Below the pieces are notes generated by a model. It did not search any database and had not been told where the DNA came from. It saw only the letters and a list, made by a program, of their open reading frames with translations. Positions 8,240 to 15,924 of a DNA stretch of 64,000 nucleotides are shown piece after piece. The DNA comes from Cyanobacteria bacterium REEB67. GTDB taxonomy: Bacteria > Cyanobacteriota > Vampirovibrionia > Obscuribacterales > Obscuribacteraceae. The position numbers and the translations under genes are program-made. The first letter of the stretch is position 1. Every line of letters begins with the position of its first letter. The stretch is from positions 53,065-117,064 of the forward strand of contig JAGXAB010000010.1 in NCBI GenBank assembly GCA_018971775.1, given 5' to 3'.

Positions 8240-9892
8240 TTGACGGACAAACCTACCCATCTGCCGACGACCTGGCAAACATTGCTCGCGAGCCTGACCG
8301 GTGTGGCCATCGGCTTGGGCCTAACAAATTATTACAAGCAGAGCCAGGCGCCTCGGCCGCAAAACCCGGCCCTGAGCGTTTCTACTCCGGCCAAGATGAA
8401 CGGTGCCGCGCCACTTGCCGCTGGCGCCGAGGCAAAACATCCCCTCGATTTTTCGGACTTCAACCTCTGGCCCAAACTCGAGCGCCGGATGAACGTTCTG
8501 CTCATGGGCGTGGACAGCAACGGCCGTGATACCGAGCGTTTCACCGGCTGCCGTTCGGACACGATGATGATAGCCAGTCTCGATCCTGTCAGTCACAAGG
8601 TATCGCTCGTTTCTTTGCCGCGCGATTCCAGGGTGCGTATCGCCGATAACCACGGTATCGATAAAATAAATTCGGCCCATGCCCTGGGCGGACCAGAGCT
8701 TGCCGTCAAAACGGTCAGTGAAGATTTTGGCGTGCCAATCGACCATTACATAGTGATCGATGTCCAGGGTTTGAAAAAGGTATTTGAAGTCCTTGGCCCG
8801 GTCGACGTTATCGTCGAAAAACCGATGCATTACCGTGATCGGGCCGGTCGCCTCGACATAGCCCTGGAGCCCGGTGTAGTCAATATGGACGCGGCCAAAT
8901 TGGAAGAATACGTGCGCTTCCGCCACGACGCCAAAGGTGACATTGGTCGTATCGAACGTCAGCAGTGGTTTATGCGCCAGGTTAAAAAGAAATTGGAAGA
9001 GCCGCAAGTATTGCTCAAATTGCCCGAGCTTTTCAAACTGGCTTCCGACTATGTGCGGACCGACTTGAGCATCGATGAAATGGCGCGGCTGGCCGGTTTT
9101 AGCAAGGATATTAAACCGAATCAGATCCAGACGGCGATGCTGCCAGGCCAGGCCACCACCATCCGCGGTGGCAGCTACTGGTTGCCGGATCCGGAAAGCG
9201 CGGCCATCGTATTGCATCGGCTGATCGGCGCACCGCTTGCTACAGCAACAATCGCCGCCAACACCGGCTCCACCGTCCGCGACGTCACCAATCGCCGGGG
9301 CACAGTCAGCGATAACAGTGCCGAACATGCCGGCGAAGTCAGCGATGCCGGTGCAGACAATACCGACCCGACCGCCGCGGCCGGCGTCAGCAATGATAAT
9401 GTCAATGCCGCTCTGGCAGCCTCTTACAATGACAAACCGCTCTCAGTCATTATCAAATATCCGCGCAATGGCGAAGCGCTTGCCAGGGCTCTGGAAGGAC
9501 GCTTTCTGGAGAAGGGCCTGACGGTAAAATACCGACAGCGAGGAGAAAGCGCCGAATGCGCCCACGAACAAATAGTGGAAACAAGCTACCGGGCCGATGA
9601 TGAAATGGCCGGCAAACTCAAAGGAGCGGTCGCCGAACTGGACACCTTTCCAGTCAGTCTCAACCTCGACGCAAGAGCCAGCGCTGATTTCATCGTAGTA
9701 CTCTCACCAGGTTCTATAATCGCTTTTAGCCAGGCGGACCCCACGACCGCGACGACCGCGACGACCGCGACGACCGCGACGACCGCTACGACCGCGACGA
9801 CTGGCAAGACAGGGACGACCGATACGCCCGGTGTAACGTGTGTAACTGGCCTGACTGGTCATACTGATGCTAAAAGGGAAGTCGCCAGGTGA
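8240..9892 (+). CDS. LytR-CpsA-Psr (LCP) family protein with LytR_C domain
   Basis: LCP proteins attach polyprenyl-linked polysaccharides to the cell wall or surface glycans. Order: a weak N-terminal membrane segment (about 12-27), the LCP catalytic domain (about 90-310) with NVLLMGVDS, DTMMIASLDP, VSLVSLPRDSRVRI, DKINSAHALGGPELAVKTV and the DIGRIERQQWFM pattern of conserved acidic and arginine residues, and a C-terminal LytR_C domain (about 415-510). The tail carries a run of Thr/Ala encoded by a 9-bp tandem repeat. The start is TTG; no strong ribosome site is seen, so a nearby alternative start is possible. The GTG of the next gene overlaps its stop by 4 bp. Confidence 0.9.
   Translation: MTDKPTHLPTTWQTLLASLTGVAIGLGLTNYYKQSQAPRPQNPALSVSTPAKMNGAAPLAAGAEAKHPLDFSDFNLWPKLERRMNVLLMGVDSNGRDTERFTGCRSDTMMIASLDPVSHKVSLVSLPRDSRVRIADNHGIDKINSAHALGGPELAVKTVSEDFGVPIDHYIVIDVQGLKKVFEVLGPVDVIVEKPMHYRDRAGRLDIALEPGVVNMDAAKLEEYVRFRHDAKGDIGRIERQQWFMRQVKKKLEEPQVLLKLPELFKLASDYVRTDLSIDEMARLAGFSKDIKPNQIQTAMLPGQATTIRGGSYWLPDPESAAIVLHRLIGAPLATATIAANTGSTVRDVTNRRGTVSDNSAEHAGEVSDAGADNTDPTAAAGVSNDNVNAALAASYNDKPLSVIIKYPRNGEALARALEGRFLEKGLTVKYRQRGESAECAHEQIVETSYRADDEMAGKLKGAVAELDTFPVSLNLDARASADFIVVLSPGSIIAFSQADPTTATTATTATTATTATTATTGKTGTTDTPGVTCVTGLTGHTDAKREVAR
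9743..9796 (+). repeat. 9-bp tandem repeat, six copies, inside LCP gene
   Basis: Six consecutive copies of ACGACCGCG (one with a C-G to C-T change) are read in frame as Thr-Ala-Thr triplets. The array lies after the LytR_C domain, so changes in copy number would alter only tail length and keep the frame, since the unit is a multiple of three. Confidence 0.9.
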
Positions 9893-10434
9893 GTATAGAA
9901 GAAGAAGAAGAATCTGAGCAAAAAATTTCCTGGCCTGAGCTGGCCGCCTGCAAATTTCTGGATGAGAGAAACATCCCATATAAAAGGATGGCCTTTCCGC
10001 CTGAGACCGAGAAGGGAGCGGCCAACGTAGCACACGCACTGGGTTATTCAGAGCGGGCCATGGTCAAAACTCTGATCTTCGAGACTGACAGGGGTGAACG
10101 GGCCCTGATTATGGTGGGCGGCGATCAAAACGCAATATCAGGACATCTTAAGAAAGCGCTCGGCTCGAGAAATATCAAGATGGCCAGCCCGGAGACGGTG
10201 GTCGAAGTGACCGGTTATCCGATCGGCTCGATTCCACCTTTCCACTGGCAGAAAGATGGGTTTCGTACCATTATCGACCAGGCGCTCATGCATGAAGACG
10301 CGCTTGGAGTGGGCACTGGGCAATGGGGACAGGAAATCATCATCAGTCCGGCCGACCTGAAAAAAGCCTGCGCCGGTGCGATAGTCAACCTGACGCTGCG
10401 CGATTGCCCAATTTTTCCAGAAGACCCAAATTAG
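9889..10434 (+). CDS. ybaK: YbaK/EbsC-type aminoacyl-tRNA deacylase
   Basis: A 181-residue member of the YbaK/ProX editing family, which hydrolyses mischarged tRNA (Cys-tRNA-Pro for YbaK). Seen: CKFLDERNIPYKRMAF, then VAHALGYSERAMVKTLIFETD with the conserved Lys, ALIMVGGDQNAI, GYPIGSIPPFHW, and the glycine-rich GVGTGQWGQEIIISPADL. The length and motif order fit YbaK/EbsC. The N-terminus has an acidic Glu run. The GTG start overlaps the stop of the LCP gene by 4 bp, so translation is probably coupled. Cytosolic. The exact tRNA substrate (Cys-tRNA-Pro or other) is not fixed by the motifs. Confidence 0.88.
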   Translation: MSIEEEEESEQKISWPELAACKFLDERNIPYKRMAFPPETEKGAANVAHALGYSERAMVKTLIFETDRGERALIMVGGDQNAISGHLKKALGSRNIKMASPETVVEVTGYPIGSIPPFHWQKDGFRTIIDQALMHEDALGVGTGQWGQEIIISPADLKKACAGAIVNLTLRDCPIFPEDPN

Positions 10435-10522
10435 GCGCTTGTTGAGCCTTTTGATCACCTAAATAGTCTCTCACTGGAAGCGAAAGCACGTACCCGTGGA
10501 GATCAGGGCAGCCGTCAAACTT

Positions 10523-10552
10523 TTTAGACCGCGGAACAAAAACTGCTAAAAT
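10523..10552 (+). promoter_or_regulatory. Candidate promoter of the marR-efflux operon
   Basis: A TAAAAT -10 element (10547-10552) lies 18 bp after a TTTAGA -35-like hexamer (10523-10528). The predicted transcription start would fall at the edge of the double-dyad operator just downstream, a layout in which bound repressor would block transcription. The -35 match is only partial. Confidence 0.45.
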
Positions 10553-10556
10553 TGGT

Positions 10557-10591
10557 CTAGCTAACTGTTAGTATGCCTAACAGTTAGCTAG
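10557..10591. promoter_or_regulatory. Double-dyad MarR operator
   Basis: A perfect 15-bp inverted repeat (CTAGCTAACTGTTAG and its complement) with a 5-bp spacer TATGC. Each arm also contains its own 11-bp palindrome, CTAACTGTTAG on the left and CTAACAGTTAG on the right, with centres 16 bp apart. It lies between the candidate -10 and the GTG of the MarR gene. MarR dimers bind dyads of this size, so two dimers could bind side by side on nearly the same or adjacent helical faces. Autorepression of the marR-mfp-rnd operon is the inference. A cruciform or RNA hairpin could also form, but no T-run follows. Confidence 0.8.
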
Positions 10592-10611
10592 ATTTCGCCG
10601 AGGCGACCGTT

Positions 10612-11340
10612 GTGACCTTTGCAAAAATATCATCTGATGGCGATTGCAGCCATTTCCCCGAGCCTATAAACGCAGCACAAAGCGGTCAGAGTGCTCGTTT
10701 CACTCCGGCTCAAGTCGCGGACAAGATCATGGAATGCGCACCGGTGATCATGCATTTCATCCGCAGCAAGCTAAAAGAACGGCCCGACACCCACGTTTCG
10801 GTAGCACAGATTAGAGTGCTTGGATTTATCTACAAGCACCCCGGCTGCTCACTTACTTATTTATCGGAGTTTTTGGGCATCGCCAGTCCATCCGCTTCGA
10901 CAATGATCGATCGACTGGTCAAATCCGGTATGGTCATTCGCGAAGTCGATCCGACCAGGCGTCGCAATTTGATTTTGCACCTCACCGAAGCGGGAGAACA
11001 GGAATTAACTGGAGCGCGCCGGCTTGCCATCGATGAACTATCGAAACAATTCGCCGCCCTTTCGGCCGAGCAACTCGAACAAATCGATCGCTCAATGACT
11101 GTGCTCAAAGATTTGCTCAGCACTGTCTATGAAAATTTTGACGATGAAAGCGAGTCGCCGTCGAAATTTCCCGTCGAACAAAAAAAATTGCTCAAACAGG
11201 GTCGAAGTAAAACGAAAATAAACGCAAGCAACGCCGACAAAATTTTTAAACTGCAAGCTGTTCGAGAACTGAATGATCGCAGCGACAACAATGGTGGCAA
11301 AGTGGATACGTCCAGCAAAAATACGAGAGGACCGATCTGA
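10612..11340 (+). CDS. MarR-family transcriptional regulator
   Basis: A 242-residue winged-helix regulator. The core (about 35-170) has the MarR pattern: a dimerisation helix, VAQIRVLGFIYKHPGCSLTYLSEFLGIASPSASTMIDRL as the helix-turn-helix, and the wing EVDPTRRRNLILHLTEAGEQEL with the conserved Asp-x-Arg region. A basic, Lys-rich C-terminal tail (about 185-242) is unusual and may add DNA or RNA contact. It begins with GTG about 20 bp after the double-dyad operator, and its stop lies 4 bp before the membrane fusion protein. By family precedent it represses the efflux operon until a small molecule binds. The ligand is unknown. Confidence 0.92.
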   Translation: MTFAKISSDGDCSHFPEPINAAQSGQSARFTPAQVADKIMECAPVIMHFIRSKLKERPDTHVSVAQIRVLGFIYKHPGCSLTYLSEFLGIASPSASTMIDRLVKSGMVIREVDPTRRRNLILHLTEAGEQELTGARRLAIDELSKQFAALSAEQLEQIDRSMTVLKDLLSTVYENFDDESESPSKFPVEQKKLLKQGRSKTKINASNADKIFKLQAVRELNDRSDNNGGKVDTSSKNTRGPI

Positions 11341-11344
11341 GATT

Positions 11345-12799
11345 ATGGAAGAGACGGAAAAAAGCGGTCTGGTAGAAGGCATAGAAGCATCGCCGGCTGT
11401 GAAGCATCATCCAATAACGGCGGTCCACGCCAACCCTGACGGCCACAAAGCTGTAGCCAGGCATGAGGAAGGCAACGGTTCGGCAAAAAAGCTGATCGTG
11501 GCCCTGATCGTACTTGTTGTCGGCGGTGCCGCCATTTATATGGCGCCGTCGATGCTGAAAAAAAATGATGCCGCCACTCCCGACAAAAAGAAAGAAAGAA
11601 TCGTGCCCATCACCGCTGCCGTCGCCGGTATGCAGACTGTGCCGATTGAAATACGCAGTATCGGCAACGTGCTTGCTTTTTCAACCGTCAACATCACCCC
11701 ACAGGTGGGCGGTCAATTGAAAAAGGTCTATTTTACGCAAGGTCAATTTGTCAAAAAAGGCGACCTGCTCTTTGAAATAGATCCCAGACAATATCAAGCA
11801 GCCCTCGCTCAGGCCGAAGGCAATGTCGCCAAGGACAAGGCCATGGTGCAATCGGCCCAGGCCAATCTGCTTAAGGACCAGGCCACTATTGGTCAGTATC
11901 AGGCCAACTTAAAGAAGGACAAAGCATCGCTCTCTTATGCCAATCTGGAAAAGGGACGCTATGCAGAGCTGGTCAATCAGGGTGTCGTCTCGCACGAACA
12001 ATCGGATCAATACAATACCAACGCCGCCACCGCCGATGCCACCATCCAGGCCGACTTGAAAACAATTGAGAATGCCCAGGCAGTCGTACAAGGAGATCAA
12101 GCCGCAATCGATTCGGCGAAAGGCTCTCTAGAAGCGGATCAGGGTGTAGCCGACAATGCCAGATTGCAGTTGAGCTGGACGAAAATCCGCTCTCCCATGG
12201 ATGGCAGGACGAGCTCGCTCAGCGTCTACGAAGGCAATATTGTCAATGCCACCAATATGCAGACCCTGGTTTCAATCGCTCAGGTAGATCCGATCTATGT
12301 TACGGTGGCCGTCCCCGAACAATATCTCAAAGATTTGCGCCGAGCTCAGCAGGAAGGCTCACTCAAATTGCAGGCCCTGATTGAAGGCAAAAAAGCGGAC
12401 TACGTAGACGGCACAATCAGCTTTATGGAAAACACCGTCAACACAAGTACTGGCACGATCACCATGCGCGCCAGCTTTGCCAATCCGGACTTCCGCCTTT
12501 TTCCCGGCCAGTTCGTCGATGTAATTATTTCGATGCCGCCAAAGGGTCCTTCGGTGACAATCCCGACCAGAGCCGTACAAAATACCCAACAGGGTACTTC
12601 CGTGTACATCGTCAAAGCGGACAAAACAGTAGCACTCACAAAGATCAAGGCTGGGCAAACTTCAGGCGATTTCACCGCGGTCGAGTCAGGCGTGAACGTG
12701 GGCGACACAGTCGTCACCGACGGCCAGCTTCAACTGGCACCGGGAGCCAAAGTGCGTATTCAGAAAAGCCCTGATGAGGACAAAAGCGCCGGTAACTGA
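11345..12799 (+). CDS. RND efflux membrane fusion protein (periplasmic adaptor)
   Basis: Adaptor subunit of a tripartite efflux pump, linking the inner-membrane RND transporter to an outer-membrane channel. Order: a cytosolic N-terminus of about 45 residues, one membrane anchor (LIVALIVLVVGGAAIYM), a barrel-sandwich/lipoyl half motif (VNITPQVGGQLKKVYFTQGQFVKKGDLLFEIDPR), an alpha-helical hairpin rich in Ala/Gln/Lys, the second half motif (SPMDGRTSSLSVYEGNIV), a beta barrel and a membrane-proximal domain (GPSVTIPTRAVQ...). Length of 484 is slightly long because of the hairpin. The frame is open to 11273, but the ATG used here lies 4 bp after the MarR stop and avoids a long overlap. The stop precedes the first pump gene by 2 bp. 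Confidence 0.93.
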   Translation: MEETEKSGLVEGIEASPAVKHHPITAVHANPDGHKAVARHEEGNGSAKKLIVALIVLVVGGAAIYMAPSMLKKNDAATPDKKKERIVPITAAVAGMQTVPIEIRSIGNVLAFSTVNITPQVGGQLKKVYFTQGQFVKKGDLLFEIDPRQYQAALAQAEGNVAKDKAMVQSAQANLLKDQATIGQYQANLKKDKASLSYANLEKGRYAELVNQGVVSHEQSDQYNTNAATADATIQADLKTIENAQAVVQGDQAAIDSAKGSLEADQGVADNARLQLSWTKIRSPMDGRTSSLSVYEGNIVNATNMQTLVSIAQVDPIYVTVAVPEQYLKDLRRAQQEGSLKLQALIEGKKADYVDGTISFMENTVNTSTGTITMRASFANPDFRLFPGQFVDVIISMPPKGPSVTIPTRAVQNTQQGTSVYIVKADKTVALTKIKAGQTSGDFTAVESGVNVGDTVVTDGQLQLAPGAKVRIQKSPDEDKSAGN

Positions 12800-12801
12800 G
12801 G

Positions 12802-15800
12802 ATGAATATTTCACGATTGTTCATCATCAGACCGGTTATGACAACGCTGCTAATGGTAGCTCTAGTCATTTTCGGCTTGATCTCCTACTCGACCTTGCCG
12901 GTTAATGACCTGCCCTCGGTCGATTATCCGTCGATTACGGTATCAGCTTCGGTGCCAGGCGCCAATGCCGAGACCATGGCTTCGGCCGTGGCCACACCTC
13001 TGGAAAAGCAATTCAGTACCATTGCCGGTCTCGACAGCATCAACTCGACAAGCGCCCTAGGCAGTACGACGATCACGATGCAGTTCAATATGGACCGTAA
13101 GGTGGATGGCGCCGCTCAAGACGTTGAGTCGGCGATCATCGCAGCCAGACCGTATTTGCCGGCCAATATGCCGACCCCGCCAACCTTTCGCAAGGTCAAT
13201 CCCGGCGACATTCCGATCCTTTTTGTCGCTTTGAGCTCCCAGACCCTACCGCTCTACAGCGTCGACGAATACGCCGAAAACATCATCGCCCAACGCATTT
13301 CTATGGTAAGTGGCGTCGCCCAGGTAATGGTTTTTGGCTCGCAAATCTACGCGCCCCATGTGCAGGTTGACCCGCGCCTGCTTGCTTCCTACGGGATTGG
13401 GATAGACCAGGTAGCGACAGCCGTGCAACAGGCCAACGTTAATCTGCCCTGCGGTACGCTTTATGGACCTGATACCGCATATAACATCACCGCCAATGGA
13501 CAATTGTTCAACGCCGAAGCTTTCGCCCCACTAATCGTCTCGTATAAAAATGGCGCCCCGATCCGCCTCAAAGATATCGGCCGAGTGGTGGACAGCGTCC
13601 AGACCGATAAAGTAGCGAGCTGGTATAACGGCGAAAGAGCCGTCGTACTAGCCATTCAAAGACAACCAGGCACGAATACGATCGAGATCGTAGACAACAT
13701 CAAGAAGATGATACCGACTTTCCGAGCGATTCTTCCCAATGCAGTCAAGCTTCAGATCCTCTTCGACCGCTCGATTTCGATCCGCCGCTCGGTCGATGAC
13801 GTCAAACGCACTCTGCTCGTAACAGTAGGCCTTGTCGTCATGGTCGTCATGCTCGCACTTGGCAGTTTTCGCACCACCGCCATCGCCTCGGTCACATTGC
13901 CGATTGCCATTCTCGGCACCTTTGCGGCGATGAAACTTTTCGGTTTCAGCATCAATACGATTTCGCTCATGGCGCTTACGTTGTCGGTAGGTTTCGTCGT
14001 CGATGATGCCATCGTCGTCCTGGAAAATATCGTCAGACACATAGAAATGGGGCAACCGCCTCTTCTGGCCGCCGTCAACGGATCGCGCGAAATCTCATTT
14101 ACGGTCATATCGATGACTATTTCGCTGATTGCCGTGTTCATCCCAATCTTGCTCATGGGAGGTTTGGTCGGGCGTCTCTTTTTCCAATTTGCCGTGACCA
14201 TCTCGGTAGCCATCCTGATTTCGGGCTTTATTTCACTGACGATGACGCCAATGCTCTGCAGTCGCTTTCTCATTGTCGAAAAGGAAGAGGACCGAGGTCG
14301 CCTCCACAAATGGTCCGAAAAAAGTTTTACGACTCTGACAAACTGGTATGACTGGACTCTGAAGATCGCCCTCGATCACAAGCCGCTCATTCTTGTCAGT
14401 TTCGTCTTGATGTTATTTTTGACTGGTGTGCTTTTCGGACTGGTGCCCAAGGGTTTCATGCCCAGCGAAGACACAGGCCAGATCCAGTCGACGACAATTG
14501 CCGCCGAGGGCACGTCCTTCGATGCCATGGTCGAGCACCAGAAAATTTTCGCCGACATCATTCAAAACGATCCAAATGTGCAGGGCGTAATGTCCAGCGT
14601 TGGCGTTAGCGGCCCGAGTCCCGCTGTCAATCAAGGGCGTCTGAACATCTTTTTAAAACCACGCTCGGCTCGCAAGCTGCTCGTCGATGGCGTGATCAAC
14701 GAGTTGCGCAAAAAGACGCGCGACATACCCGGTATGAATTTATTTATGCAAAATGCCGGCGGTATCAGAATTGGAGGACAGCAGACAAAGGCGCTTTACC
14801 AGGTCACCCTATCTGGATCGGATACAAAAGTGCTGTATGACACTGCGACAAAGGTAGAGAAGGCCTTGAAAGGCGCGCGTGCTCTGGCCGACGTCAATAC
14901 CGATTTACAGATTAAAAATCTCGAGCTATCGGTGACGGTGGACCGCGACAAATGCTCAAAACTGGGCATCAACATCCAGCAGGTGCAGGCGGCATTGAAT
15001 AGCGCCTATGCCGCCAGGCAGATTTCTGTGATCTATACACCCTTCAATCAGTATTGGGTGATTCTCGAAGTATTGCCTCAATACTATCAAGACCCGTCGA
15101 TGATTAAATGGTTTCGCCTGCGCACCGCCGCCGGTGACCTGATTCCCCTCGACACCGTGGCCAAGGTTTATCGGGGCGCCGGCCCACTCTTGATCAACCA
15201 CCTCGGCCAGTTTCCCTCGGTTACCGTTTCTTTCAACCTCGCTCCCGGCTTCGCCTTATCAGATGCCACCAATCAAATCGACGAACTGAAAAACTCGATC
15301 ATCCCGCCCACAATCAGTTGCAGCTTCCAGGGCACGGCCCAGGTCTTCCAGAGTTCCATGTCTAACCTCGGCACTCTTTTGCTGATCGCGGTCATGGTTA
15401 TCTATATTGTTCTGGGAATTCTCTACGAGAGCTTCATCCATCCGATTACCATACTCTCCGGTTTGCCCTCGGCCGGTCTCGGTGCACTGATCATCCTGCT
15501 GCTCTTTCACATGCCGCTAGACATCTACGGCTTTCTTGGCCTAATCATGTTAATCGGCATCGTCAAGAAGAACGCCATTATGATGATTGACTACGCAGTC
15601 GAGATCGAAAGAGGCGAGCACTGCAAGCCGGAAGAGGCGATTTACAAAGCTTGCCTGACGCGCTTCCGACCGATCATGATGACTACCATGGCGGCGCTGC
15701 TCGGCAGCGTCCCCCTCGCGCTTGCTATCGGAGAAGGCTCCGAATCACGGCAACCACTTGGACTCTGCATCGTCGGGGGATTGCTGGTGTCGCAGCTGGT

Positions 15801-15924
15801 GACGCTCTACATTACTCCTGTTTTTTATATCTATCTCGACCGCCTGCAAAACTTGTTGAAGAGCGGCAAATTGCAAAACCGGACAAAAAAAATATTCTGG
15901 GAGAAAGGGGAGCAAACGCGATGA
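12802..15924 (+). CDS. RND efflux transporter, first pump subunit (MdtB-like)
   Basis: A 1040-residue inner-membrane proton/drug antiporter of the HAE1/AcrB superfamily. It shows the family start (MNISRLFIIRPVMTTLLMVALVIFG), two large periplasmic loops and twelve membrane segments. The proton relay is intact: LSVGFVVDDAIVVLENIVRH with Asp-Asp in TM4, and IGIVKKNAIMMIDYA with Lys in TM10. The second pump overlaps its stop by 4 bp. An adaptor followed by two RND genes is the order of mdtABC, in which the two pumps form a mixed trimer. No outer-membrane channel gene is adjacent, so it would have to be supplied from elsewhere. Substrate unknown. Confidence 0.93.
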   Translation: MNISRLFIIRPVMTTLLMVALVIFGLISYSTLPVNDLPSVDYPSITVSASVPGANAETMASAVATPLEKQFSTIAGLDSINSTSALGSTTITMQFNMDRKVDGAAQDVESAIIAARPYLPANMPTPPTFRKVNPGDIPILFVALSSQTLPLYSVDEYAENIIAQRISMVSGVAQVMVFGSQIYAPHVQVDPRLLASYGIGIDQVATAVQQANVNLPCGTLYGPDTAYNITANGQLFNAEAFAPLIVSYKNGAPIRLKDIGRVVDSVQTDKVASWYNGERAVVLAIQRQPGTNTIEIVDNIKKMIPTFRAILPNAVKLQILFDRSISIRRSVDDVKRTLLVTVGLVVMVVMLALGSFRTTAIASVTLPIAILGTFAAMKLFGFSINTISLMALTLSVGFVVDDAIVVLENIVRHIEMGQPPLLAAVNGSREISFTVISMTISLIAVFIPILLMGGLVGRLFFQFAVTISVAILISGFISLTMTPMLCSRFLIVEKEEDRGRLHKWSEKSFTTLTNWYDWTLKIALDHKPLILVSFVLMLFLTGVLFGLVPKGFMPSEDTGQIQSTTIAAEGTSFDAMVEHQKIFADIIQNDPNVQGVMSSVGVSGPSPAVNQGRLNIFLKPRSARKLLVDGVINELRKKTRDIPGMNLFMQNAGGIRIGGQQTKALYQVTLSGSDTKVLYDTATKVEKALKGARALADVNTDLQIKNLELSVTVDRDKCSKLGINIQQVQAALNSAYAARQISVIYTPFNQYWVILEVLPQYYQDPSMIKWFRLRTAAGDLIPLDTVAKVYRGAGPLLINHLGQFPSVTVSFNLAPGFALSDATNQIDELKNSIIPPTISCSFQGTAQVFQSSMSNLGTLLLIAVMVIYIVLGILYESFIHPITILSGLPSAGLGALIILLLFHMPLDIYGFLGLIMLIGIVKKNAIMMIDYAVEIERGEHCKPEEAIYKACLTRFRPIMMTTMAALLGSVPLALAIGEGSESRQPLGLCIVGGLLVSQLVTLYITPVFYIYLDRLQNLLKSGKLQNRTKKIFWEKGEQTR

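Noticed and set aside
11273..11344. An upstream start for the membrane fusion protein inside marR
   Set aside because: It would overlap marR by 68 bp; the ATG at 11345 lies 4 bp after the marR stop.
15651..15920. An upstream extension of the second RND pump by 90 codons
   Set aside because: It overlaps the first pump in another frame; the ATG at 15921 starts the conserved N-terminus and overlaps the preceding stop by 4 bp.
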